Source: Symbiodinium natans
Lineage: Eukaryota; Sar; Dinophyceae; Suessiales; Symbiodiniaceae
Assembly: GCA_905221605.1 (NCBI GenBank)
Contig: CAJNDS010002106.1
Coordinates: 348,501 to 412,500, forward strand
DNA: 64,000 nucleotides
Direction: 5' to 3'
Of this stretch, positions 21,940 through 32,283 are shown one piece after another. A program made the position numbers and the translations under genes. Position 1 is the stretch's first letter, and every line of letters starts with the position of its first letter. The notes under the pieces were generated by a model. The model did no database searches and had not been told where the DNA came from. It saw nothing but the letters and a program-made list of their open reading frames with translations.

Positions 21940-22181
21940 CAAAGAGCCCAGTATCCCAATAATTATCCTAATAGGGGTTTAGGGTTTAGGGTTTAGGGTT
22001 TAGGGTTTAGGGTTAGGGGCCTTCATTTGTAAAGGCATCCTTAGTATGACTTAAGGTATTTCCTTTCGTTAAGGGGTATCATACCCCTTAATTAAGGCAT
22101 ATGCCTTAATTTGTAGAAGGGATCCTTAACATGGTTTAAGGCATATTTTTTCTGAATTAAGGGGTATGGAGCTCTTTGGGT
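21940..22181. mobile_element. MITE-like family A, composite with telomere-type insert
   Basis: Left end AAAGAGCCCAGTATCCCAA, then TTTAGGG units at about 21974-22014. A family A right part and a second full core (ACCCCTTAATTAAGGCATATG) follow, ending GGAGCTCTTTGGG. Looks like two copies, one interrupted by telomere-type repeat. Confidence 0.65.
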
Positions 22182-22433
22182 GAAACCCCCAAACCCTGCA
22201 CTCCAGAAACCGGGTGCCGTTGTGACCGGGTGGCCTCTTGAAGACCCTACATCCCTGGGCACTAAACCCGAAACCCTAAGCTGAAGATCCAACCCTAAAC
22301 CCTAAACCCTGAACCCTACACCCTACACCCTACACCTTACAGCCTAAACCCTAAACCCTACACCCTACACCTTACACCCTAAACCCTAAACCCTAAACCC
22401 TAAACCCTAAACCCTAAACCCTAAACCCTAAAC

Positions 22434-22513
22434 AGGTGGCCTCTTGAAGAGCGCTGCGGCAGTTCGATCCGACGCGGTCTTGAGGCGGCGCTGCAGCTTC
22501 GTAGTGAAGATTC
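22434..22513 (-). CDS. Probable exon with telomere-repeat donor
   Basis: Acceptor TAAACCCCAG, then IFTTKLQRRLKTASDRTAAA and LFKRPP, then GTTTAGGG. Basic, helix-like, function unknown. It sits between a CCCTAAA and a TTTAGGG array. Confidence 0.45.
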
Positions 22514-23055
22514 CTGGGGTTTAGGGTTTAGGGTTTAGGGTTTAGGGTTTAGGGTTTAGGGTTTAGGGTGTAGGGCTTAGGGCTTAGGGTTTAGGGCTTG
22601 GGGCTTGGGAGGGGGGGAAGGGGGGAAGGGGGGGATGGGGGGGGGGTTCTGACGGGCTCAACGGGCTACGGTTTGGGGAAGCTGCGAAATTCGGACAGCC
22701 AAGGTGCTGGGGCGATTGGGATTAAATGTTCACAAGTGCTATCAGTGGTTATGAGTGCTGTCTGTCATTCGCCATGGCGCGTGGAGACTTTCTGTAGTGG
22801 GATGTACCCCCTCCCCCGACAAGTTCATAGGCGGTCCCTGAAAGCAAGAAAGTAGAACTGGGGCTCTAGGTATTCCATAGACTGTACCTCCTACCCTACA
22901 CCCTAAACCCTAAACCCTATAAACCCTATAAACCCTATAAACCCTATAGACCCTATAAACCCTATAAACCCTATAAACCCTATAAACCCCATAAACCCTA
23001 TAAACCCTATAAACCCTATAAACCCTATAAACCCTATAAACCCTAAACCCTAAAC

Positions 23056-23145
23056 CTCCCCAAAACCTCCTTGGAAGAACACCATCGACGCGAGAGCCAA
23101 GGCACGATTCAGCTGCTGCGTGGCGCTCAGTCGCGTCGGCTTTGG
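23056..23145 (-). CDS. Probable exon with telomere-repeat donor
   Basis: Thirty codons in phase 0 containing RLSATQQLNRALALASMVFF and QGGFGE, ending at GTTTAGGG. The acceptor used is GGCCACGAG. Other frames here are also open, but this one has the donor and a hydrophobic core. Confidence 0.4.
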
Positions 23146-23859
23146 CTCGTGGCCCTAGTCGCTTGTGGATTGCAACGAAGAGGGTTTAGGGTTTAGGGTT
23201 TAGGGTTTAGGGTTTAGGGTTTAGGGTTTAGGGTTTAGTGGCCCTTCGCCTGTGGATGGCAGCTAAAGGGTTTACTGTAGGGCTTTTTGCCACCCGCCTA
23301 GCTGATGCTGTAGGGTTTAGGGGTAGGCGTTTAGGGTTTAGGGTTTAGGGTTTAGGGTTTAGGGTTTAGGGTTAAGGGTTTAGGGTATTAGGGTATTAGG
23401 GTATTAGGGCTGAGGCATGTGGGGCTTAGGGGGTTTAGGGGTTTAGGGTTCTACCCTGATGGAACTTAAGGATTTCGGGCTTAGGGGTTTAGGCTGGGTT
23501 GCTGGCTTAAAAAGGGTGCCCTTTTTTGCTTAAAGGGGTTTATAAGGGAAACTCAACCCCCCAAAAAGGGAATAAGGGCACTACTGGGCATCCTAGTAGG
23601 GGTTTAGTAAGGGGCTCGGGGGCCAATGACGAAAATTCATCTTCCAGAAGCTGGAGTAGCCCGCGGCCGCAGCACCGCCCTCTGACAGATGACCATCTTG
23701 CGGGTTCAGGGTTTAGGGTTTAGGGTTTAGGGTTTAGGGTTTAGGGTTTAGGGTTTAGGGTTTAGGGTTTAGGGTTTAGGGTTTAGGGTTTAGGGTTTAG
23801 GGTTTAGGGTTGCCAAAAGCCTTTCATGCTCTTGGCGCCTGGAGGGGGTCTGCACTTGC

Positions 23860-24160
23860 TCAGCTGCATTCCAATGGTTCTGCCTCCATACTTCTCCTCA
23901 GAGCCATGTCCACCACTCCTTGGCCCCTTGTGCCACCTGCGGAATTTACACGAGGTCACGAACCGTGCTGAAAGCGGCATGGCTGTGCGGGTCTGTACTT
24001 GAACCACCCATGTTGTGGTACAGGGGCCAGCACATCTTCTTGAGAAGGCGGAGTTGTTCTCGACTGGCGGCGATGTGCAGCGCAGTTTATCCGCTGTTAG
24101 CTCTGGTCCGGTTGCTTTGCGGCTTCTCGGAGCCCCCTATGAAGGAAGGCAGCAGCCTGG
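23860..24160 (-). pseudogene. Ankyrin-repeat-like exons, frame broken
   Basis: The minus strand near 24085-24030 reads TALHIAASREQLRLLKK, the core of an ankyrin repeat (G-x-TALHIAA). The codon just before it is TAA, and the preceding helix-like stretch (FLHRGLREAAKQ, about 24140-24105) is in another frame, so the repeat unit is disrupted. The downstream part can be spliced over 23937-24007 (GTGGTT ... TTCCGCAG, 71 bp) in matching phase to GQGVVDMALRRSMEAEP and a stop at 23860. A different phase through the same sites is open as well, to a stop supplied by CCCTAA at about 23813. Ankyrin identity is motif-based; whether the gene works is doubtful. Confidence 0.4.
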
Positions 24161-24243
24161 CTGAACCCTAAACCCTAAACCCTAAACCCTACACCCTACA
24201 CCCTACACCCTAAACCCTAAACCCTAAACCCTAAACCCTAAAC

Positions 24244-24298
24244 CCGAGGATTTGCTGACGGCGCCCGCCATAGCTGCCAAACTGCCCTTCCGCAGCAG
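24244..24298 (-). CDS. Probable exon with telomere-repeat donor
   Basis: Acceptor CCCATTGCCGTTGCAG is one of the best in the window. The frame is open in all phases for 18 codons (one reads LLRKGSLAAMAGAVSK) up to GTTTAGGG. Confidence 0.4.
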
Positions 24299-24742
24299 CT
24301 GCAACGGCAATGGGATTCGGGTTGAGGGTGGTGGGGATGATTCTTCAAACCCCTAAACCCTAAACCCTAAACCCTAAACCCTAAACCCTAAACCCTAAAC
24401 CCTAAACCCTAAACCCTAAACCCTAAACCCTAAACCCTATAAACCCTAAACCTAAACCCTGCAGACCCTGATTGAAGAATCGTTGCGGGAAACCTTAAAA
24501 ACGGCATCTCGACACCCAACCCCCACTCAACTGCAGTTCCCTATTTTGTGCGCCACTTTCTCTCTAGAATCTACCAACTACTGGCCCTCAAACATAAATG
24601 CCCCAGAAAGGCAACTACAACACTAGGGGGCCCTAAACCCTAAACCCTAAGCCCTAAGCCCTAAGCCCTAAACCCTAAACCCTAAACCCTAAACCCTAAA
24701 CCCTAACCCTAAACCCTTAACCCTTAACCCTAAACCCTAAAC

Positions 24743-24816
24743 CCTGGTGGTCGAAGGCACAGCGTTAGGGTCCGTGTACAGGCCTCCTCGTCGGCCGACG
24801 ACTTGGATTCCCGGAC
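24743..24816 (-). CDS. Exon of phase-consistent chain, part 4
   Basis: Acceptor TATAAAGGAG, then VRESKSSADEEACTRTLTLC in phase 0, then GG/GTTTAGGG. It can follow 25037-25081 in phase if that exon uses a GA donor, a donor type known in dinoflagellates. Function unknown. Confidence 0.4.
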
Positions 24817-25036
24817 CTCCTTTATAGGGTTCTTCAGGGAGGGGGCTTCATGGTCCCTTTTGGTCTGTAGCGTCCTTAAGGGAGGGTTCAGGGTTCAGGG
24901 TTCAGGGTGTTAGGGTGTTAGGGTGTTAGGGTGTTAGGGTGTTAGGGTGTTAGGGTGTTAGGGTGTTAGGGTGTTAGGGTGTTAGGGTGTTAGGGTTTTA
25001 GGGGTTTTGGGTTTGGGGTTGAGGGCCTTAAGAACC

Positions 25037-25081
25037 CTAAAACTCCTCAGCGACCGCCCGGGCGGTGTGCACGATGGAGGT
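25037..25081 (-). CDS. Exon of phase-consistent chain, part 3
   Basis: Acceptor ATCTCAGGCTGCAG, then TSIVHTARAVAEEF and TAG. Either the stop is real and this is the gene end, or a GA donor after AVAE continues to 24743-24816. It begins in phase 0, matching the end of 25627-25706. Confidence 0.4.
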   Translation of the reverse strand, partial: TSIVHTARAVAEEF

Positions 25082-25626
25082 CTGCAGCCTGAGATGTGGT
25101 GGTAGGCTGAGGAGTACATGATCTAGCGCTTGTTCAAGCTCTATAGGGCCCAAACCCTAAACCCTAAACCCTAAACCCTAAACCCTCAACAAAAGGTTTT
25201 TCAACCCTAAAGCCTAAACCCTGAACCCTATAAGCCCCAAAGCCCCCAAGCCTACCTGGCCTTAGCTTGCCAGGTTGATGCCCGAAACCCTTCAACCCTC
25301 GCTTTCCCCATCTCAGCACAGGTTTAGGGTTTAGCGTTTAGGGTTTAGGGTGTAGGGTTGAGGGCCTCAACCTTAAACAAAAGCGCAAAACCTACTGTTT
25401 GAGTAAGTGTGGGGTCTAGACCTTAGCAGGGATTGTAGCAATACAATACGGGTAAATGATCCCATGTTTACGGTTTAGGTTGGTTTAGGGTTTAGGGTTT
25501 AGGGTTTAGGGTTTAGGGTTTAGACTTTAAAGTTTAGGGTTTAGGGTTTAGGGTTTAGGGGTTAGGGTGGGTTAGGGGTTACGCGTTAGGGGGTTAAGGG
25601 TTTTCCACTTGGTCCAGCAACAGGAC

Positions 25627-25706
25627 CCTATAACACTCAACGGCCAGTAGCGACTGCCCCTCCATCGGGAGGTACTTGGGGGTCCACGATGGGCCGCCCG
25701 AGGACC
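25627..25706 (-). CDS. Exon of phase-consistent chain, part 2
   Basis: Acceptor CTCTGGCCAACAG, donor GTCCTG. The frame contains GGPSWTPKYLPMEGQSLLAV. It begins needing one base, which 25824-25866 provides. The donor is modest, and without splicing the frame would run on to a TAA at about 25593. Confidence 0.45.
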
Positions 25707-25823
25707 CTGTTGGCCAGAGATGCATGTAGAGTTTCGGGTTTAGGGTTTAGTGCCCTAAACCCTAAACCCTAAACCCTAAACCCTAAACCCTAAACCCTAA
25801 ACCCTAAACCCTAAACCCTAAAC

Positions 25824-25866
25824 CGTCTATGACTAGCGCTTGGGGAGCCTCGACCCGAACCGAAAG
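25824..25866 (-). CDS. Exon of phase-consistent chain, part 1
   Basis: Acceptor CCGCCCCCAATAACAG, then LSVRVEAPQALVID, then G/GTTTAGGG. The following intron (25707-25823) starts with about ten telomere-type units and ends at a pyrimidine-containing AG; phases match on both sides. Confidence 0.45.
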
Positions 25867-26638
25867 CTGTTATTGGGGGCGGGGGCATGCAGGGAGTTTA
25901 TCGAGTGTCCGACTTCGTGAGCCAAAGTCTGGGGTTTAGGGTTTAGGGTTTAGGGTTTAGGGTTTAGGGTTTAGGATGTAGGGCTTAGGGTTTAACCCGT
26001 AAGGTTGTACCCATGGGTTTTGGGTACCCTTTTCAAAGACCTCCGGGGTACGAGTCTTCATCCCTTGAAATACAGGGTGCGTGGATCCTGTGTTTCATGA
26101 CCCTAAACCCTATATAAACCCTAAACTCTACAATTATTTAGGTTTTGAGTTGCAAGTGCGATTGGGGCTGGACCCTGAACCCAACATCATGACCATATCA
26201 ACCCAAGGCTCCACCCCTCTTCCCCAAAAACAACCCCATACCCCTTACGGATCATTTTAAGGATCCCTATATTTGTGCGCTGTGCGTTCTCAACCCCCAG
26301 GCCAGTCAGGGTGGGTGTTTGAGTTCCGCCCCCCTGGGCTCCCTGGGCCCCTCTGGGCGCCTGCTGGCCCGGCCCCCTCTTTCCCTTTTGGGTTGGAAGG
26401 CCCATTTGGACCCTGCCCTGCACCTTGCTTCTCGCCTTTGCGCTGTTTGGCCAGGCCCATCTGCGCCTTTCTGCCCTTCTGCCTGTCCCCTTTTTCTGAA
26501 CCCTGAAGCATGCTGGCGACCACCGTGAGGGAATGAAGAAGTTTGAGTTTAGGCCTAAACCCCAAAAGGAATAGGTTTGGGTGGCTTTGCCGCCTCGGAC
26601 GGCGTGGGGTGGGAGAAAAGTGTTAGATGGCCTTCCAC

Positions 26639-26699
26639 CATCGGGCCAAAGCTGCTCTTCGCGCCTCACGACGCTTTCGAGCTTGTTCCGAAACCTAAC
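26639..26699 (-). CDS. Probable internal exon, unknown protein
   Basis: The frame reads VRFRNKLESVVRREEQLWPD from an AAG acceptor to donor GTGGAAG. It begins in phase 0, matching the end of 26784-26905 upstream. Charged helix; function unknown. Confidence 0.4.
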
Positions 26700-26783
26700 C
26701 TTCACAGCATCTACGCCCTATCACAGCAAACCCTAAACCCCCTAAACCCTAAACCCTAAACCGCGCCAACCCACATGGCTTAC

Positions 26784-26905
26784 GGTAAACTCCTCAAAGG
26801 GTTTCGGGCTCTCACGGTCCACGCGGGCTCTGCCTTGCTTGCCTCGCCCCTTCTTTGCACGCGATCCGCCAGAAGGCGAAGCACCCGCCACGCCTTGCCA
26901 GGCAT
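26784..26905 (-). CDS. Probable internal exon, basic low-complexity
   Basis: Donor GTAAGC and acceptor TCCCAAAG bound 40 codons. The frame contains ASPSGGSRAKKGRGKQGRAR and ends PKPFEEFT. It is Gly/Arg/Lys-rich, as nucleic-acid-binding tails often are. A second frame is open, so the reading is not certain. It ends in phase 0 and can join 26639-26699. Confidence 0.4.
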
Positions 26906-27080
26906 CTTTGGGAGTTAGGGTTTGGGGTTTAGGATTTAGGGTTTAGCATTTAGGGTTTAGGAGGCTTACGAGGTTCTCCCCCTTAGAAAGCCTTGTTTGG
27001 ACCCTATAGAACCCAAAAGTCTAAACTAGCCCCTATAAACCCCACGCCCTTTTCTCTTGTGTGAGAGGTAACAGGGTTTG

Positions 27081-27197
27081 GGTTGGGATGTTCCCCCCTA
27101 TACTAACACAAACAGTCCTTAATAGGGAATATAATAGGGGGGTGGGGGTACTTGTTATCCATGTTAAGGACTGTTAGTATAAGGGGCAACATGCCAA
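27081..27197. mobile_element. MITE-like element, family C
   Basis: GTTGGGATGTTCCCCCC ... AACAGTCCTTAATAGGG ... AAGGACTGTTAGTATAAGGGG, long inverted ends. Confidence 0.8.
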
Positions 27198-27495
27198 GGT
27201 TTGGTGTTCAAAGCCTAAACCCTAAACCCTAAACCCTAAACCCTAAACCCTAAACCCTAAACCCTAAACCCTAAACCCTAAACCCTAAACCCTAAACCCT
27301 AAACCCTAAACCCTAAACCCTAAACCCTAAACCCTAAACCCTGTTCCAGAGGTTTCGGGTTCACGAGGCTCATGGCTCAAAGAGTGCTCGGCTTCCTCCA
27401 GCGGGCTCAGGACAGGCGTTGGGCTTAAGGATGTACTATAGGGGTAGGGTTTAGGGTTTAGGGTTTAGGGTTTAGGGTTTAGGGTTTAAGCTTTA

Positions 27496-27595
27496 TACCC
27501 AAAGGCTCCAAGGTAGTTCCGTTCCTTTTTGGGTTCGTTATAGGGGATTCTAGGATGCTACCCCAAAAAGGTACCACATAGCAGCCTTCGGGCAG
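27496..27595. mobile_element. MITE-like element, family B
   Basis: ACCCAAAGGCTCCAAGGTAGT ... GTACCACATAGCAGCCTTCGGG with the shared centre. Confidence 0.8.
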
Positions 27596-27848
27596 GGCGG
27601 AAGTTTAACGGCTAAAGTGTTCGGGGTGTCGTTAAAGCCGCCTTAAGGTTTGGGTTTCAATTTCATGGCGCGCATACGGGCCTACTGTAGTTTCGTGAGT
27701 TGTCATTCGCTCCCGCTCTGTGCGACACAGGCATACTACAACGTCCTAAGCCCTGACCAAACCCAGCCCAACCCACAGCAACCCTAACCTAACCTAACCT
27801 GACCTAACCTACCCTATCCTCAGCCGACATGCCCTCACCCAACCCAGC

Positions 27849-28245
27849 CTACCGTACCTGATCGAACCTGACGCGGCCACCTGGCCCATAGAAATGCGAC
27901 AAGTTTCCTGACAGACTCACTCGCTGACTGTCGCCGTGCCACAAGTCTGCCAGCTGCTCGAGCATGTGCTTGACTGATGCTGAGCAGGTGTTGTACTCGA
28001 CTTTGACCAGGAACGTAAGGCAATCTGCGACGAGCGTAGGAATCTGCAAAGATGCCTGTTTTCAGAGGAACAACATACATGCGCTTGACGTCGTTGAGCT
28101 CTGCTTGGATGACCTCCGTTTCTCTGAAGTTGTCTGGACAGAAGGCCATGTATGATGATACGGGCGGCAAGCGTATCTGGTCTCGCCCTCCCTGCTCCGA
28201 CTGCGGGTTTGGCGCCTGGTTGGATGCTTCTTGCCAAGCTGCAGA
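27849..28245 (-). CDS. Probable two-exon piece, unknown protein
   Basis: Acceptor CCTCTGCAG (about 28244) is followed by an open frame containing PPVSSYMAFCPDNFRETEV and IQAELNDVK. About 60 bases further a TTTGCAG acceptor opens a second frame, IPTLVADCLTFLVKVEY then MLEQLADLWHGD, ending near donor GTACGG at 27861. The exact donor between the two (28040-28070) is unclear; an intron there would be only 35-46 bp. Both halves look strongly coding, but no family is recognised. Confidence 0.45.
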
Positions 28246-28484
28246 GGGCTAGGCTTCAGGGTTTCGAGTTTAGGGTCTAGATCTCTACCTACAAGCTCCG
28301 ATGTAGTACCTTGTTGGGATAGTAGAGGAAATTCCTATAGCTAACCCAGAAAAGGAACGACAGGTAAGTGTACTCGCAATCTAGCGAAGCCCGAACCGTA
28401 GCTAAACCCTAAACCCTAAACCCTAAACCCTAAACCCTAAACCCTAAACCCTAAACCCTAAACCCTAAACCCTAAACCCTAAAC

Positions 28485-28571
28485 CCTAAAGAAGCTGAGC
28501 CCGGGGATGCGGAGAAGGCCTCCCTTTGCCGGCAAGTTCTGCTCGGCGTCGCTGTCGTCGTCCTCCTGCGC
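28485..28571 (-). CDS. Probable exon, acidic then hydrophobic
   Basis: Acceptor TAGCGTTCAG, then AQEDDDSDAEQNLPAKGGLL in phase 0, ending at GTTTAGGG. The acidic stretch suggests a disordered linker. Confidence 0.45.
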
Positions 28572-28710
28572 CTGAACGCTAAACCCGAAACCTGAACCCC
28601 AAACCTTACATCCTAAACCCTGAACCCTAAGCCTTACATCCAAAACTCTGAACCCTAAACCCCAAACCCTAAACCCCACACCCTAAACCCTAAACCCTGG
28701 ACCCTTAAAC

Positions 28711-28747
28711 CCTAGCTCCTTCATGGCCTCGCGGATCCACTCGGTAC
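28711..28747 (-). CDS. Small exon following 29328-29417
   Basis: Acceptor AAGCGGAG, then TEWIREAMKEL, then GG/GTTTAAGG. It starts with two bases of a codon, which fits the phase-1 end of the exon at 29328-29417. Confidence 0.4.
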
Positions 28748-28900
28748 CTCCGCTTGCTTTTGTTCACAAGGCTTTAGGCAAGGGCCGATCGGGGTAAGGT
28801 CCACGGGGTTTAGGGGGTAGGGTTTAGGGCTTTTTCGCTCCCGCATAAGGATTAGGGTTTTTTGTTTAGGGTTTAGGGGTTTAGGGTTTATAAGAAAGTA

Positions 28901-29023
28901 ATGCACCTTAAAGAAGTTGAAAAGACAGGCAGCTTTTCTTCTGACCCCGCGAACTTCTACGAAACAACCATGAGCCTGCAAGTGAAGAAACCCAGAAGAA
29001 CCCAACTTCCGGCCGTGCCTTAA
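28901..29023 (+). CDS. Possible terminal exon or 40-residue ORF
   Basis: ATG follows AAGAAAGTA and opens 40 codons: MHLKEVEKTGSFSSDPANF then YETTMSLQVKKPRR, stop TAA. A GACAG acceptor and GTGAAG donor inside it would give a shorter exon. Family not recognised. Confidence 0.35.
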   Translation: MHLKEVEKTGSFSSDPANFYETTMSLQVKKPRRTQLPAVP

Positions 29024-29327
29024 GATCCCTGCACAGGCTGGCGATCTGAGATATCCCTAAACCCTAAACTCTAAACCCCAAGCCCCCCCCCCCCCAAAGT
29101 TCTGAATCTACCAAACTCTGACACCCTTTTACCATAAACCCAGAAGTTGGTAAACCCTTGAAAGCCAGAAGCCGTTTCCTAAACCCTAAACCCTAAACCC
29201 TAAACATTAAACCCTAAACCCAAAACCCTAATTCACCCTAAACCCATAAACCCATAAACCCATAAACCCTAAAACCTTAAACCCTATTTAAAGCCTAAAT
29301 ATCACCCCCTCCCCCTGAGCACCCCAC

Positions 29328-29417
29328 CTGGTGGGCCGGCAAAGGGAGCTTCTGCGAACCGTCCTTTCGAGGCTTTCGGCACGTGGCCCCCTTTCGTCAC
29401 GTTGGACCCGCCGCCTC
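29328..29417 (-). CDS. Probable internal exon, Gly-rich then basic
   Basis: A long pyrimidine tract and CTCTCAG form a very good acceptor; the donor is GTGGGG. The frame contains SNVTKGGHVPKASKGRFAEA. It ends in phase 1 and joins 28711-28747 in frame over an intron of about 580 bp with telomere-type repeats. Confidence 0.45.
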
Positions 29418-29603
29418 CTGAGAGGAGGAGGGCGAGGAAAGGGGCGTGAAGGGGGTGGCGAGGTAGGCGGGGAGGGGGGGAAGTCTGCAGAAGCTGTTTT
29501 TTTGTTAAGCGTTTGGAGGTCAACCAGGTGTTCAGGACGTTTTTGGGGGAGGAGGCACTCTCCCTAAACCCTAAACCCTAAACCTAAACCCTATAACCAC
29601 GAG

Positions 29604-29699
29604 GCTTCCGCAGAGCACTGGCGGCGCCTTGATCTCGCTTCTTCTCAACACCCAGCAGCCCTACCAGGCTCCTGGGATGAACTTCGAGCTATAGGCCCA
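29604..29699 (+). CDS. Probable exon with telomere-repeat donor
   Basis: Acceptor TAACCACGAG, then 32 codons in phase 0 containing ASAEHWRRLDLASSQHPAAL and WDELRAIGP, then GTTTAGGG. A second frame ends in a stop four bases earlier, but the first has the better donor. Confidence 0.4.
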
Positions 29700-29858
29700 G
29701 TTTAGGGTTTAGGGTTAGGGTTTGGGGTTTAGGGTCAGCCTGATCCTGCCTCAGTTTGCTTTTGCTTCAGATGTGTCGAATATGTGTTTCTCATACTTCA
29801 GTTGGTGTTTGTGTTGCTCTCCTAACGCTCGCCCGCTCCCGGCAGCTTGATTCAAGGG

Positions 29859-29925
29859 GCTTACAAGGGAACCTAAATCCTAAAAACAAGGGAATAGGGG
29901 CCTACTCTGGGTCCTAGTTAGGGTT
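29859..29925. mobile_element. Short repeat, family E
   Basis: GGGCTTACAAGGGAACCTAAA ... GGGAATAGGGGCCTACTCTGG. Relatives at 23530-23607, 34942-35010 and 52030-52086. Ends are less clearly inverted, so the element type is uncertain. Confidence 0.55.
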
Positions 29926-30607
29926 TAGGGGTTTGTTCTGGCACCCGCAAAGCTGGACGAACCACTCCGCAGGAATCCAGGATTGTACACAACACAACAG
30001 GGTTCAGGGCTTCTGCAAGCACTCTCTGCAACAGAAGGGTTTAGGGTCTGTAGGATTGAGGGTTCAGGGTTTATGGTTGGACCCGCATACACCCTGCTGG
30101 TTGGCGCAGGCAGGGGCACACTAGTGAGCCCTGTATGGCCAGTCCTCTCTAAATTATGGTCCCTTTTGGAGGTTCCCCCCTTACAATAAGGGCCCTATGT
30201 TTGAAAAGGGCGCACCAGCCCTACAACCGAAAAGCTCTGTCGCCTACATATCCAGAAAGGAAACCCTGAACTCTATCGTTTTTTGACCTATCATGCAAGG
30301 AAAGGGACAGGAACAAGGTGACCACAGGAATCGACGCACGAAACCTGAAAAACTGATTCGAGGTGCCGTGTCTGTGTGCTTCCCTTCACCTTGCCGTGAA
30401 CATGTGCGCCTGGGGCAGGTGCAGGGTTTGTGGGGCCTAAGCCCGAAACCCTAAACCCTAAACCCTAAACATTGATAATTTGGTCGACCTCAAGAACCCC
30501 CAAAGACCTGCCTCTTTTGTAGGTTCGGATGATAAAACCCCTTTTATAGGATTCTTGGAGGCAACCTACAAGAAAAGTAGGTGCTGGGTTCTTCAGGTGG
30601 GGCTTAC

Positions 30608-30685
30608 GTTGGGGGCTTGCTCCGCGTGCTGGAACCGAAGCTATGCGAACAAACTTGAGGCCACGAACCCTGGCTTCGGCGTGTC
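30608..30685 (-). CDS. Probable internal exon, unknown protein
   Basis: Acceptor AAGGCTTTAG and donor GTAAGC bound HAEARVRGLKFVRIASVPAR. Clean boundaries and GC-rich third positions. Confidence 0.45.
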
Positions 30686-31420
30686 CTAAAGCCTTTTGGT
30701 TTAGGGTTAGGGTTGAGGGTTTAGGGCTAGGGATATAGGGAGGGACATTAACCTTATTCCCCAAAGTAACCCTACATATACCTTATCTACGCGCTTTTTA
30801 CCTAAGTAGCCCCCGATATTTCCCCTAGGGTCCTTTAAGAAAGGCCCCTCCTTTAGTCGCTAGAGGGTTCAAAAAGGGTCCTGCATACCCTAAACCCTAA
30901 ACATTAAACCCTGAACCCCAAACCCTAAACCCTAAAGCCTGAACCAGCAGACTGGAAGGCGGCTGGTTTAGGATTTAGGGTTTAGAGTTTATAGGGTTTA
31001 GGGGCACATTACAAGCTCCTTCCCTAAGGATCCCATGTATCTTTGTAGTATATACTTGGGCCTTAAAGGGGTCCCTATATAGTAGCTCCAGGCCCAAGAC
31101 GAATGAACACTCTCAACCCTAGTGTCTAAACCTGCAGACCCTGAACCCTGCCTGGACCTCGGATTTGAGCTCCGTTAATATGATTGGCCCGGGTCGCCAA
31201 AAATTCTATGGCTAGTGTGACCTAACGAACCCTGAGCCCTGAGCCCTAAACCCTAAACCCTAAACCCGAAACCTTAAGCCCTAAGTCCCAAACCCCACAG
31301 CAGGAAGTACCTGAACCCTAAACCCGAAACCTTAAGCCCTAAACCCTAAACCCTAGAACCCTACCCTAAACTCTAAACCCTAAACCTCTCTTTCATGTAT
31401 AATTTCAATGTTGGGGGAGT

Positions 31421-31627
31421 TACTGGGCAAGGTCATTTGTTTTTACTGGGCAAGGTCATTTTTTTACTGGGCAAGGTCATGTTTCTACTGGGCAAGGTGT
31501 TTTTTTGTACTGGGCAAGGTCATGTTTCTACTGGGCAAGGTCATTTTTGTTATTGGGCAAGGTCATGTTTCTACTGGGCAAGGTCATTTTTTACTGGGCA
31601 AGGTCATTTTTTACTGGGCAAGGTCGT
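31421..31627. repeat. Minisatellite, 10 copies of about 21 bp
   Basis: The unit ACTGGGCAAGGTCATTTTT repeats ten times with length changes in the T run and a CATGTTTCT variant. Three forward frames stay open across it, but this is repeat, not a gene. Confidence 0.9.
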
Positions 31628-31822
31628 TCCATAAGTGAAATATGTTCTGAATGTTGTGGAATTCTTTGGGCGGGTGGGTATTTTTCTGGAGTAATTTCTC
31701 GACTAGTGAATGCTTGGACTTGAGATGCTTAACCCGAAACCCTAAGCCCTAAACCCGAAACCCTGAAACCCGAAACCCTAAACCCTAAACCCTAAACCCT
31801 GAACCCTGAACCCTACCCGGAG

Positions 31823-31896
31823 GTCTGGGAGGTGCCTGTCAGCTTCATGATCTTCAACTCCGCCGAGCTTGAGAGTTGCTTTACCTCATTGGCTGG
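31823..31896 (+). CDS. Probable exon with telomere-repeat donor
   Basis: Acceptor CTACCCGGAG, then VWEVPVSFMIFNSAELESC and FTSLA, then GG/GTTTAGGG, which opens a 118-bp pure TTTAGGG array. Confidence 0.45.
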
Positions 31897-32130
31897 GTTT
31901 AGGGTTTAGGGTTTAGGGTTTAGGGTTTAGGGTTTAGGGTTTAGGGTTTAGGGTTTAGGGTTTAGGGTTTAGGGTTTAGGGTTTAGGGTTTAGGGTTTAG
32001 GGTTTAGGGTTTAGGCGACGCTGCCCAAAGCCCCAAAACACCCTCACTAGGCTGAGCTTCCGGGGGTTTAGAGCAAGGCAGCCTTTTTCAAGTCACGAAA
32101 GCTCTGACGCACCCGACCTTAACACTTTCG

Positions 32131-32283
32131 ACTTGGGATGCGCCACCTTCTACTAACAGTCCTTACTAGGGATTATATGTACCCCCTATTCTAGTCCCTA
32201 CAGTGCTTCAGCTGTATTCTAGTAACCCCCTGATTATTCTATAGTCCCTATTAAGGACGGTTCGTTTGAGGGGGAACATCCCA
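32131..32283. mobile_element. MITE-like element, family C
   Basis: CTTGGGATGCGCC ... CTAACAGTCCTTACTAGGG ... CCTATTAAGGACGGTTCG ... GGGGAACATCCCAA; longer centre than other copies. Confidence 0.75.

Noticed and set aside
26187-26705. 172-codon minus-strand open frame as one gene
   Set aside because: The lower half is Q/G/K low complexity antisense to a P/F-rich frame; only the 26639-26699 part has splice support.
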